Assembly (NCBI RefSeq): GCF_000189635.1
Contig: NW_002476280.1
Span: 1 to 64,000 of the forward strand
Direction: 5' to 3'
From: Tetrahymena thermophila SB210
Taxonomy: Eukaryota > Ciliophora > Oligohymenophorea > Hymenostomatida > Tetrahymenidae
Length of the DNA stretch: 64,000 nucleotides
Part shown: positions 1-11,028 of the stretch, in pieces
Layout of the letters: each line of letters begins with the position of its first letter
Numbering within the stretch: the stretch's first letter is position 1
Notes under the pieces: generated by a model
Seen by the model: only the letters and a program-made list of their open reading frames with translations
Told to the model about the DNA's origin: nothing
The model's database searches: none
Program-made: the position numbers and the translations under genes

Positions 1-23
1 ACCCCAACCCCAACCCCAACCCC
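1..23. repeat. Telomere, C4A2 repeats
   Basis: The window opens with three to four tandem CCCCAA units (TTGGGG on the other strand), the telomere repeat of Tetrahymena macronuclear chromosomes. They directly abut unique AT-rich DNA. This is the physical left end of a macronuclear chromosome, with the repeat tract trimmed in the assembly. Confidence 0.97.
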
Positions 24-481
24 TATATATTTTACATAATATTTTCCTTATTTACATTTAAAATTTAAGAAAAAATATGATTTTTTGGATTTAATTTTTA
101 TATTATTTATCTAATAAATTATAAAAAGATAAATAAAATTGCAATTAATTAATTTTTAAGTATCAATCTGACAGCTTACTAAGGATTAAATTCTATTATA
201 AAAATTAATATATCATTAATGAATTTGTTAATTAGGAATTTATTGGTTCATTTAAATGGAATAAAATAGAATTTACAGTTTTTTAAATGTATAATATCTA
301 AATATCATGACATCTTAATAAATAGTCTATTTCATTTTATTTAATTTTATATTTACATATCGAACATAAAAAAAACAGTAATTTTTTAGTCAATAATACA
401 TTATTAATAAAAAAAAAAAAGAGTAATAAATTAAATTTAATAAGTTTCAGCAAAAAAAGTTATAAAATACTTTAAGTGTAA
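24..481. other. Subtelomeric AT-rich spacer
   Basis: Unique AT-rich sequence between the telomere and the first gene. I see no degenerate telomere repeats, no tandem arrays and no open reading frame here. Confidence 0.6.
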
Positions 482-1653
482 ATGACTTCGTATTCAAGCA
501 CTCCCAAGACAACTGTTTCAAACCATTTTTAGAAACAAATGAGTTAGCTGTTAAGCTCAAACATTACTATTGATGTGAAAGAGTTTTAGAAGATGTATAA
601 CAATTTATATGGAATTACTAGACCTGTAAATTTAACATCATCAGAAACTACTGAAAAGATACTAGCTAACTCTTCTATTCCTTATGATCCACCATAAAAT
701 ATTCATAAAGCTTAATTTTATAGATAGCTAGCTTTAGATAAAATTGATAACAAAAAGATTGTAGAGAAAGCTGATAAAGAATCTAAAAAGGAGGTTGAAA
801 ATGCAATAAAGAGATTGTAGAATAAGAAATTGAAGAAGTAAATATAGGAAGGATAAAAAAAAAACCTTGAGAAAAAGATCAAAATGCTTGACGATAATGT
901 CCAATATATAGTTGATCTCTATAAAACTGTAAACAAACTTAATGAATTCTTCATGTTTTTTTAGTTAGATAAAACAATTTATTTATTTTTGGAATAATAT
1001 TTGAATCAGTATGTTAAAATAAAAATAATCAATATTAAAAATAGATCAATGACGCTAGAGAAAAATTGGATGAAGAAGCACGTAAAAATTAATAAAGACT
1101 AAAAAATTTGCGTAAAGAATCATAGGAAAATATTAAAAAGATTCGTGAAGACATAATTCTTTAAAAAATTTAAGAGAAAAGAAAGTTACAAAGCATTTCT
1201 TAAGTAAATATTATGGAAATAAGGAGAAGAAATGAATAGGAGCAGGAGTAAAATATGAAAAGGCGCTTAGAAATGTTAAATAGGAAGAAACAATCTTAAA
1301 ATAAACTCGTTCAATATCACAAATCTAAAATATAAAATATAAAAGATTAATCTGTAGTTGATATCAAATAGCAAGAAGAGACTGAAGAAAAACTTTTAGA
1401 AGCCTAAAAAATTCTACGAAAAATTGTAGAAGAAGAAGAAAAGCTTACAAATGATATGAGATTCAATGAAGAAGAAAAGTATCGTATGAAATCTGAATTA
1501 GGATTAGTTTTACCTAATTAAAAGCATCATGCTTCACATTATGATTCACAAGGCTTCCAAACTCCTAATAATCTTTCTATAGCAAATTAAAACTAGCATG
1601 CATAATCTAATAGAGAAAAAGTAAGCAACAATACTTTTCTTACTAGTTTGTGA
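482..1653 (+). CDS. Coiled-coil protein of unknown function
   Basis: Two exons (482-928, 1045-1653) joined in phase 0 across a 116-base GTAAAC..AATAG intron give about 351 residues, ending in TGA. The protein is dominated by Lys, Glu and Gln in long charged runs (about residues 85-310), typical of a helical coiled coil; the ends are Ser/Asn-rich. There is no signal peptide or membrane segment. I recognise no catalytic domain, so no function is assigned. It is the gene nearest the telomere, only about 460 bases away. The start is the first ATG of the open frame and is preceded by AT-rich leader typical of this genome. Confidence 0.75.
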
Positions 1654-3112
1654 ATAATCAATAAGAATTTAAACTAAATAAAAAATATTTATTTTTCAAG
1701 TATTTAGGTTTATATTAATTTTATAAATCAGCTCAACATAAGCTTGTTTTAGTTTAAATCATTCAAAATTAAATAATCTATATTTGTCTTACTAGCTCAA
1801 TTTATTTTATGATATTTATATGTCCAGTAATTATTTTTAATAAAGAAAAATAAGCTATACGTGTTTTTGCTATATAAAATTTAGGTAATACTAATACAAA
1901 TTAATTACTGAGATAAATTAATTTAGCAATAATATTTTTACTTAATTAATTTTACTAAATAAAAAAATAAATCATTTAGTAATTAATATAGATTTTAATT
2001 GGTAAATCTTATCAAAATCAACATTTTTTTCAAAATTAGCTTTGTCTAATATTTTATCTTTTTTGAAAATCTTATGATTAAAATTTTTTATTAAAAATGA
2101 ATGAAATTTAATTTAAAAAAAATTAAAATATTGCTTTTTATATTTTTAAAAGAGTATCTACCTTATTTATTTAAATTAATAATAAATAATAAACTAATGA
2201 TCAGAGTTTGAATAAATATTTGTTAATGGATTTAATTTATGAAATAATTATATTGTGATTCTTACTAAAATAGATTCATATAATCATATATATTAAATCT
2301 CTCTATTAAGTATATCAACAATTTTTAGATTTAACCTCTTTTATAATTAATAAAATAATCCATTTCTTAAGCCACAAAGCTATTACTAATTATTTTATAT
2401 GGAAAAAAGAGAAACTTTTATGTATTAAACTTAAAAGTAGTACTGAATATAATAATATTATTTCTATAATTTTCATGCAAAAAATTTTTATTTTATTATT
2501 AAAATAAATCCTTTTAGTAAACTTTTTAAATTTAAAATATTATTAAACAAATTACCTTTTTTGAATCTAGATTAAATTTACTTTTTATTGGGAAATATTA
2601 TTAAGAAAATGGTAAGGTTGTTAATTATTTAATAAAAACTTTACATCTAACTAAAAATTATATTTATTAAAAATACTTTTTATGAGTTCTTAAAATTTTA
2701 TTTTTATTTTTTTGAAATTGTTAAAGTAAAATAAAAAATTATCTTTTAAAATGACTTTGTTTGTATTGCTCTACTTACTTTAGATATATAGGCTTCTATT
2801 AAAATTAAATATTTTTTAAGAAAATTAATTGCAAATATTAATATCTTTTATAAAAATTAAATCATGTTACTTGTATATAAAAATCCACTTTTTCAATTGT
2901 AAGAGTTTCATTTTAGTATTTTTTTAAGTAAATAGAAGCAACAAACCTTAGTATAGTTTAATATATTTTTTTGTAAAGACATTTTTGTATTTTGCTAATA
3001 AATAAAATTTGTAATTTAGATAATTGATTTGATATTTAATTTTAATCAAATTTATTTCTGAAATTAGCAAATATTTAAGAATCTAAATATAATTTGTTGA
3101 TAAATTTTTAAA
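1654..3112. other. AT-rich intergenic spacer
   Basis: About 1.5 kb of highly AT-rich DNA with no sustained reading frame on either strand under the ciliate code. It probably contains the 3' end of the coiled-coil gene and the promoter of the hydrolase gene. Confidence 0.55.
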
Positions 3113-4123
3113 ATGAAAAGGCTACTATTGATAAGTTTAATTGCATTGACTGTTCTAGCAGGTTAATATGAAAACTAATACCAACCTGTGATTGGAGTTT
3201 TGACTCAACCTTCTAATGATTTGAATTAAACTTTATATCCAGCTGACAAGTATTCATACATTTCTAGTTCTTATGTCAAATGGTTGATGGCTAGTGGTGC
3301 TAGAGTTGTTCCTATTCCTTATGATAGTACTGAAGAAGAATAAGATTATTATTTAGCTAAAGTTAATGGTTTACTTTTCCCAGGTGGAGATGCATCCTTA
3401 TGGGTTGATGAAGAAACTCATACTGGATTATCTTAAATGACTTTGACAGGATAAAGATTAATGAACAAAGTTATAGAATTAAATAGAAATGGAACTTACT
3501 TCCCATTACTAGGTACTTGCTTGGGTTACGAACTTATTTCAATTGCTCTTACTAATGATGACAAAGTCTTAGACCTACTTAATTCTACTAACCATGTCCT
3601 TAACACTCAAACTTATCATAAATAATAAAGTTTGATGTATTCTTCTTTAAACAGCAAGTAATTAGAAGCTATTAGTAATTAAAAGGCACTTTACTATAAC
3701 CACAGATATGGAATAACATTAGATCACTTTAGAAATTAAACTGTATTAAACTCATTCTTCAGATTAACAGCTTTTGCTTTTGATAACAATGATACAGCCT
3801 TCGTATCTTCATTAGAGGGTAAGGATATTCCCATTTTTGGTAATTAATTCCATCCAGAAAAGAACTCTTATGAATGGCTTAGCTCAGTCCATGCTAATCA
3901 CTCTCCAGAAGCTATTAATGTAGCTTAAGCAATGGGAAATTTTATTGTTAATTAAGCTAGAAAAAATTAAAATTACTTTTCATAAGATGAGCTTGAGCAA
4001 TACAACATCGAAGCTTTCCCATTAAAAACAGTTTATGAATCATTTGTTTCTGTTTATGTTTTTAAAAACAAAAATTTCACAGAGACAATCTCAGCTCCTA
4101 GTAATTTAAAGAATAACTTATGA
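3113..4123 (+). CDS. Gamma-glutamyl hydrolase (peptidase C26), secreted
   Basis: Intronless, 336 residues, TGA stop. Folylpoly-gamma-glutamate hydrolases remove glutamates from folate polyglutamates and belong to the class I glutamine amidotransferase fold. The sequence shows an N-terminal signal peptide (about residues 1-17), the family's early GVLTQP strand, a GLLFPGGD loop, the nucleophile elbow LLGTCLGYE with Cys about residue 136, and the catalytic His in FHPEK at about residue 247. Length matches eukaryotic family members (about 310-340). In ciliates such enzymes are expected in lysosomes or the medium, which fits the signal peptide; that location is inferred. Neighbours are functionally unrelated. 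Both catalytic residues are intact, so it is probably active. Confidence 0.93.
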
Positions 4124-4920
4124 TATTGATATAAAAATTATTTTATATTATTAAATGCTCATTTATATAAAATTTTATCATAAAAAATCGTAAATAGTTA
4201 TTTTAAATATTCTTTAAAATTAATTTTAAATAATAAAAAGCAGACAACGAATAAAATTATTTATTGATTCTTGAAATTTATTTTATTTAACATTTGAAAT
4301 AGAAGTTAAAAATTTTTAAAGAATTTATTGAAATAAGTAAATTAGTAAATTAGACTACTTATTAATTTTTCTAATAAATATATTGATTCATTTAGCTATC
4401 TAAAAAATATTATTTTTAATTGGAGCTAACTCCAAAAACTTCATAAAATCAATCTTATTTCGTATTTATTTTAATTTAAGAAGACTTATATTAATCAAAA
4501 GATTCTTTGAAAAATTATATTTTTTTATTTCACTGATAGTCTTTTATTGAATTGGTGAGGAATGAGAAATGGGAAATGTAGGTAGGTCGTAGGTATATTA
4601 CTAATTCTATAGATTTATTTTTACTAAATTTTTAAAATGAAATTTATTTTTTCCAAATACTTAATATTATTTTTAAAAAAGAAATAATTTTAATCAATTA
4701 ATTTTATAATTAAATTGATATCCAAAACAAAATAAAAATATTATATTTAACTAATAATTCTGATGTCTTATTTTAGTGCAATGTATTATTAAACTAATAA
4801 AAATAATCAAAAAACTCTTATTTTTATATAAAATTATGAAGTAATTATTATTATAATTTATAGATATATTATATATATTTATTCATTTAATTTAATTTTG
4901 CTTAATTTATTTATTTAGGT
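4124..4920. other. AT-rich intergenic spacer (convergent 3' ends)
   Basis: Separates two genes whose 3' ends face each other. I see no open frame of interest. A short G-rich stretch (about 4553-4595) is the only compositional feature. Confidence 0.5.
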
Positions 4921-6174
4921 TCAATCATTTTCTTCATCGAGAGAATCCCATGGACTATTTTCCTAATCTTCATCTAGGAAATTCTTTTTTAACTCTTTTC
5001 TTCTTTCTCTAATTTATGCATTAATTTTATAGGTTAAACTTATTGACTCTTCTTTAGTTAAAACTAACGGATTGACTTTGGTTACTGGTTTTAGTTTATA
5101 CTTCATCCCTTTTATTTCTTCCATTAGAGACTATTTTACTTCTTAAGCAATAATTTTTGGTTTTGCAGCTATCAGACTGCTATTTCCTTAGCTTTAATAA
5201 GCATTTAGAGTTTACTAGTTACCAGAATCATTTTCTAATAATTTAACAAGGGGAGGAGCTTACGGGATGATAGGAGCAGCTCCCAAAATAGTTGAATTTC
5301 TTTATTTGATCATACTAGTTTTGGTTGTTGATGATTAACGAAGTCTTGAGGTTGACTAGAATGTATTTGCATTTGTCTGGCTTACATGAATCAAAGCTGC
5401 ATTTTAAGTATTTATAACAGAATTTTTTCTTAGCATTTCAAAATTTGCTTCAGGATTAGATATAGGTTAAAATTATTACTTTTGTTGAATCATGTTTTCA
5501 TGAATTTCCTTTTTTCTTTTGTATTTGCTTAGAAATTCATTTATAACATTATTTTTTATTCCTCCAACATTATTTTCATAATCTTTCTTTGAGACGCCTG
5601 CCTTCCTTAATATATCTTTTTCTGCTTTCTTTAACTTTCCATTTAACAAACGTGTCTCTTCTTTTTCTATATTAATATCCTAAAGTGGCTTATCATTTTC
5701 AAAGTTTTCTCTCAACTTAGAATCCTGAGCTAATTCAGGATAATTCATTTCTTCTATTTCTTTCAGCTCTTTTTCTTGATCTGTAATAAACTAAATTTCT
5801 TGATAGAGTAAATCAGCTTCCTATTTATTACTGAATGAGAATCCTATTAATGTTTGAGTATTGCTTAAGCGGAAGTAATAAAAAAAGTCATTTAGTTTGA
5901 AATAGAACTCATGGAAAAATTTGTAGAGATACAAACGAAATGTGACATCAAAGGTGTTCAAATCAAACATATAAAAAACATCTCTTCCTTCTTTTAATTC
6001 ATCTGATATTGATTTATCTAGCCCTAAAGCCAAACCTCCTTATAAATTTGAAAAGGACCATCTATTGTTTGAAAAGAACCATATTCTGCAAGCAGCAATA
6101 AATCTTATTTCGATTTATTAACCCATTCTTTGTTTGATGTGATCAAAGATGTCTCTTGAAACAGATAAATTCAT
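4921..6174 (-). CDS. WASP-like Arp2/3 activator (WH1, WH2, acidic tail)
   Basis: Single exon, 417 residues, no in-frame TGA before 4923. Domains in order: a WH1/EVH1-like N-terminal domain (about 1-125; it aligns by eye with WASP WH1, including the FRL..TQTL..FSF strand pair near its end), a charged helical stretch, a short proline-containing segment (PIIPQAPP), a WH2-like motif SLMEEIKGMKYKLKPV (about 349-364), a basic connector (RERRKELKK), and an acidic C-terminus with a single Trp at residue 409 (SPWDSLDEEND). That is the WH2-connector-acidic order by which WASP-family proteins bring an actin monomer to the Arp2/3 complex. The polyproline region is much shorter than in animal WASP and no GTPase-binding CRIB motif is evident. 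Likely roles are endocytosis or phagosome formation; this is inferred. Confidence 0.8.
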
Positions 6175-7248
6175 TTAATCTTTAAATCAATTATGTAATT
6201 TTAGCTAAAAATATATATTTTTATCAGCAAATATTGCAAAAACTAAATGCAAAATGGTTAATTTGAAAAATTTTTGCTTCTATTAGATTTATAAAAATAG
6301 AATATTGCTTCTTTCTAATATCTTAAATTTTAATAAATTTCTTTGCAAACTCAATAGAATTTAATATTTAAGGTTAATATTAAAATTAATTCACAAAAAT
6401 TAGAGATTAATTATCATTGTATATCAAATAAACTGTAATCTCATTAAATTGCTTTACAGCAGTAATTAAATTTTAACAAATTTAAACATTCATTTTTATT
6501 TTAACGAATAATTTAATTTTTAATAAATAAAATATTTTTTAAAATTATAAATTTAAAAAGGTAGGTTGAGTAAAAAACAAATATTTGATCAGAATTAAAT
6601 AAAATTAGTATTTTATAATTATAAATTGATATTTTTAATTAGTCAATTTTATAGAACTAACTCTGTTTCTAAATTAATTTAAACTCTTAATTCTTAAAGT
6701 AGTACATTTTATTTATTTATTATTTTATTTAAATATTCCTAAAAGTTTATGAGCAATTTTTATTAAATCCCATATTCAAAAAAGTAAAATATTGTCTTAA
6801 AAAAAAAATGCATGATGGAAGGATTGACTTCCTTCATTGTCAGACCGACAACCTTTTAAAAATTTACTAAAAAGTTCGTTAGGTGCTATAACATTATTAT
6901 TATTTTTCTTTTGTTTTTGAATAGATTTTGATTGTTTCTTTGAGATATTCACTCTATTTTATTTAATTTATCCAATAATAATAATTGAATTACAATCTGC
7001 AAAATTTTTAATAATATATTGAAAAATCTATCATTTATTTTTGTTTTATTCTTATAGAATTTTTATAAAAGCATATGATTGTAAAATAGATAAAAAATAT
7101 GATAAATTAAATAAAATAATTCTAAATTAATAATTTGAATTGATTTAATAAATTTTCTTTTTAAAATTAATGCCATAAAACAGTAAATAAATGCTCACAA
7201 AATTTAGAATGATAATATTTTATTCTTTAATATAAAAATTAATAAAGA
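6175..7248. other. Intergenic spacer containing a small GC-richer, foldable patch
   Basis: Mostly AT-rich DNA without a coding frame. The exception is about 6811-6895, listed separately as a possible small RNA. Confidence 0.5.
6811..6895 (+). ncRNA. Possible small structured RNA (tentative)
   Basis: A patch of clearly higher GC content in an otherwise AT-rich spacer with no coding potential. It can form two adjacent hairpins: GAAGG/CCTTC (6818-6822 with 6831-6835, 8-base loop) and TTGTC/GACAA (6837-6841 with 6847-6851, 5-base loop). A CCCATA element about 45 bases upstream (near 6768) resembles the proximal element of ciliate snRNA-type promoters. A run of T follows the second hairpin. No known RNA family is recognised, and both strand and ends are guesses. 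Confidence 0.25.
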
Positions 7249-8740
7249 TCATTATTTTTTTTTCTTTGATTCGCCCTTAGAAGTAGTACTATGCTCTTTC
7301 TTTTCAGGAGATTACACTTCATCTGTGTATCTTCTCTCTCTGTCAATTTTCTGTAATAATAAAAAATTAATTAAATATATTATAAGGTTTATATGTCAAG
7401 TTAGAAATAAATTACTGCTTCTTGAGGATCTTCAGAGCAAAACAGACAGAATTAGAATATAATCAAAGTAAATAAAATTAAATATCCCTTCCAAGATAAC
7501 AAGATATTTATAATACCTTCAAACTTACTTTTGTTGTATGCCTTAAATTTTATTTTAATTTAAATTTTTTCAGTTTTTTAATTATTTTAATATTGCTTAC
7601 ATCAAAATCTATTGAGGTGTCAAACTCGTCTTTTATTTTTTTTCTCAAATTTTCAAGCTTTTAAAATTACTCATCTTCTGAAAACAAGCTTGCTTCTTCA
7701 TTCCAATTTCTAATAAGAGCTTGGTATTCATCATAATTGCTTTGTGCAATACCTCCTTTAATTAAAACTATTGCATCAACTTTAGGTAGATCTTTACCGA
7801 TCTTACGGAATTCAACTATTAAACCCTGGTAAAATTAAAGACGTTCAACAAATAATAAATTCAATTATATTTATAATGTACCTAATGAGCAGTATCTAAA
7901 GCATTTTCACAAGCTTTTCCATTATGATAAAATAATTAATCAGACTTATATTCAAATTCAATATATAAATCATATGCAGCAAAAGGACCTACTTCTTTGA
8001 CAATATCTACTTCAGGAACAACTAAACTATCACCGAATAAAATACTGAAAACTCTTTTGTTAGGTTCAGTGAAATAGAGCTTTAAATAAGTTAATAAAAA
8101 TTTTTGCATTCTTATTAAGATATTCGAAGAATATTTTTGATCATTAGATTTGCTTAGTTGATCTATAAATAATATTTTATTTTGTAAATATATTAATTAC
8201 TTCGCAGAACTTTAAAATAAGAGTATATGTTCCGAATTCTTTGACTGGGAGTGAATATGCAAAGTTTTCATCAGAGTGTCTTTCAGTTTTGTATAACTAT
8301 TAGTCATCAGTATACTTAATAGTCTTTTTCATAATGGACTAGTTGTAAGTATAGTCAGCAATTTTTGTATTCTATGTGTACAAATTATCCTTTTTAAAAA
8401 TTATATAGAATATTAATTTCTCATTTTTTTCCTGACCAAATATTTTAAGTCATGTATAAGTTATTTGATCTTAAATCCTGTTTGATGTTTTAATCAAATT
8501 TATATATATTTAATACTAAATCCATATCAGACAGTACGTTTTTAGCTGCTTTAAAAATTAAAAAATAATTTAATTTTATATAAATCATTATACAGCAGTA
8601 TAAGTGATTCCATCTGATGATGACTTATAAGGGGCAGTGGAACCGCAATCTAAAGCAACGACAATTTTATCTTATCTCAATGGAATTGCTGAAACTAGAT
8701 TAATTATGGTTAAAGCTAATAATAAAATCTAAACTCTCAT
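7249..8740 (-). CDS. Malectin-domain type I membrane protein, probably ER
   Basis: Six exons on the minus strand (8740-8594, 8371-8201, 8079-7882, 7825-7601, 7541-7416, 7350-7249) splice in phase to 322 residues; all five introns are GT..AG and AT-rich. After a signal peptide (about 1-20) comes a malectin-type carbohydrate-binding domain: VVALDCGS near the start, [18 protein letters not shown], a TYTLILKF strand, [10 protein letters not shown], and a terminal IVLIKGG. In animals malectin binds Glc2-N-glycans during glycoprotein folding in the ER. A charged helical linker follows, then one transmembrane helix encoded by exon 5 (residues about 255-275) and a Lys-rich cytosolic tail. ER residence is inferred from the family and topology. 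The first intron (222 bases) is the least certain boundary. Confidence 0.88.
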
Positions 8741-10045
8741 ATCTATTGATTTCCTTAATAAAACTTATATCTTTTCTTTAAAATTTTTATGAGAAAAAAT
8801 CTTATTTTTTATCAAAAATAATAAATAAATTAAAATTTTCTTTATTTTTTATTAAGTTTTCATACAAGTGTAAAAAACTTCATAATAAATATCTTTTTTT
8901 TCAACAAAGAAATTTGGATAATCATTAGTATGACCTATTTATTTTATATAAAATATATTAAATAGTTATTTTCTTCTTAGCTTAAATAAATGTATTCATT
9001 CATTATTTACTTATCATTTTTGATAATCTGATTTTATGGATTTATTTTTTCATGCTTATCATTTGAATCTAAATATTTTTATTTTTTTATGATGAAAAAT
9101 AAAAAAAATTAAAAGATGGTTTAAAAATTTTTGATTTTATGAATATTTACTCTTCATAATAATGTTTATTTTTAAAATATTTTTCATTTTATAAAGAATT
9201 TATTTTCTTTATTTTAAATATTCCATTTTTCTGTAAGAGAATTATTGATTGAGCTTATTTAAAAATTTTTATACTATTAAAATAATTAAAAAACTCTGAA
9301 GATAAAATGAATCTAATTATTTAATTATTTTTTTTAAATTTGAATTAAAAAAATCATTAAATTGTATTAAGATTGATTTTCAAATTTAATTAAATAATAA
9401 TTCAAAATTCTCATAGTAAAAATAAGTTTAAAACTATGAAAAGTATTAAATTTTATTTTAATTTTATTTATTTAACTAAATTATTTTATTAATAAATTAA
9501 ATCAGGACTAAATTCATAAATATCCAGTATGGACTCTTCATGATCAGTTTATTATTATAATAAGATTTAATTAATAAATAATATATAGACTATAGATTTA
9601 ATAAATTATTAAATTATTAGATTATTTCACAGAATATTTTTATATAAAAAAGAGATTCGATAAAAGGATACTGTATTTTTAAAGTCTTTAGATTGTATCT
9701 TTAAATCTCAAATTATTTAACTAGTAAAAATAAATAATATTCATATAGTGAATTTGTATTTTTTTTTCTACTAAATATTTTTAATTTTTATTTTTCTTGA
9801 AAACTATAATCAGTAAAGCTAGTCAAAAATTTAAATAATTTAAACGTAGTAATTTAATTCAAAACTATTGGTGAATATAACTACTACAATATTAAATAAG
9901 AACAAAATCTCTACAGCAAAAACAAAATAATCCATGTTTGTTCATTTATTTAAGGATTCATAAATAATATAATTATAAAATCTTATTTTGACACAATCTA
10001 AAAGTTACTGGCTATCTCTCAAAATTAATAAAATAATCTCCAAAT
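8741..10045. other. AT-rich intergenic spacer
   Basis: About 1.3 kb with no supported gene. It contains homopolymer-rich AT sequence only. Confidence 0.5.
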
Positions 10046-10842
10046 ATGTTAAATGTACTGGAACAATATTTATCTAAATTTCAACAGATAAAAATCATAA
10101 ATAGGATTTATTTTAAAAATTTTATATCTAAAACTATTAACTATAAAGAAAGAACACCAGAACTTGAAATATGCTCAAGTTATTTGTGGCTATATTAAAA
10201 TATCTACGAAACCAAATATTTTTTAGATATCTATTCTGAAATACTTTCTTACAATTATTAATATGCTATTTTTAAAATTACATTCATTTTAACTTACTTT
10301 TCTTTGAATAAGAAAATTCATAATCTTCCTTTGTTAAATTAGAAGAATATTATAATAATCAAGATAAATTAAGAAATTTGGATTTTTATAATTTTTATAT
10401 ACTTTTGATGGCAATTTTGTATTTTAAAAAATATTTTATTGAGTTTTTTTAAGGTATTATTAATAAATATTTTATTATTTAAAAGAGAAGAATATATTAC
10501 AAAATCGCTGAAAAATTCAGGTCAAAAAGTGTTTATTTTTTTTGGAAAAAATAAATATTTTGCTTGGCTTACTTTTGATTTTAATAAATTTACTTATATA
10601 AAAAGAAATGTAATTCAAATGGGAATATTTACTAAAAATAAAATTTAGCACACAAAGTGGTCGATGATATTTTAACAAAAATAGAGAAAGCATTGTAATA
10701 GAAAACAATTAGGAGCCAGCTTATTAATGCTATATTAATGGATAGCAAAATTACTTTATTAAATTTTAGATACAAAAAATTATAATTTAAGCAAAGATGT
10801 TTGTAAATTATTTAATAAATACCAATTCTTTCTTAGCGTTGA
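10046..10842 (+). CDS. Possible small multi-exon gene, uncertain
   Basis: The best-supported piece is 10649-10842. Read in the ciliate code it gives about 64 residues with normal codon use (VVDDILTKIEKALQQK near the start) and ends in TGA. A candidate upstream exon ends at 10520 and would splice to it in phase 1 across a GTCAAA..TTTAG intron. Further upstream an ATG at 10046 opens a 120-codon frame closed by TGA at 10406, but I could not connect it convincingly. There is no recognisable domain. It lies only about 190 bases before the next gene. In DNA this AT-rich, chance frames of this size occur, so treat it as a candidate only. Confidence 0.28.
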
Positions 10843-11028
10843 TATAAAAAATAAGATAAAAGAGTAAAAAGAATTAATTTGTAAACAAAAAAAATCAATT
10901 AAATTATCAATCTTAATTTCTTAATTTGAAAACAGAAGTAATTTTTAGACATTTTTTAAAGCTAAACTCTGTTTTTTCTAAGGTACTTGGCAGTGTAACA
11001 ATAGTAAATCTGATTGATATTGCTTTAA

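Noticed and set aside
10409-11017. Continuous plus-strand frame with no TGA over 200 codons
   Set aside because: No initiating ATG until 10619, Phe/Lys/Ile-rich composition, and it conflicts with a better frame in 10649-10842. With only TGA as stop, frames of this size arise by chance.
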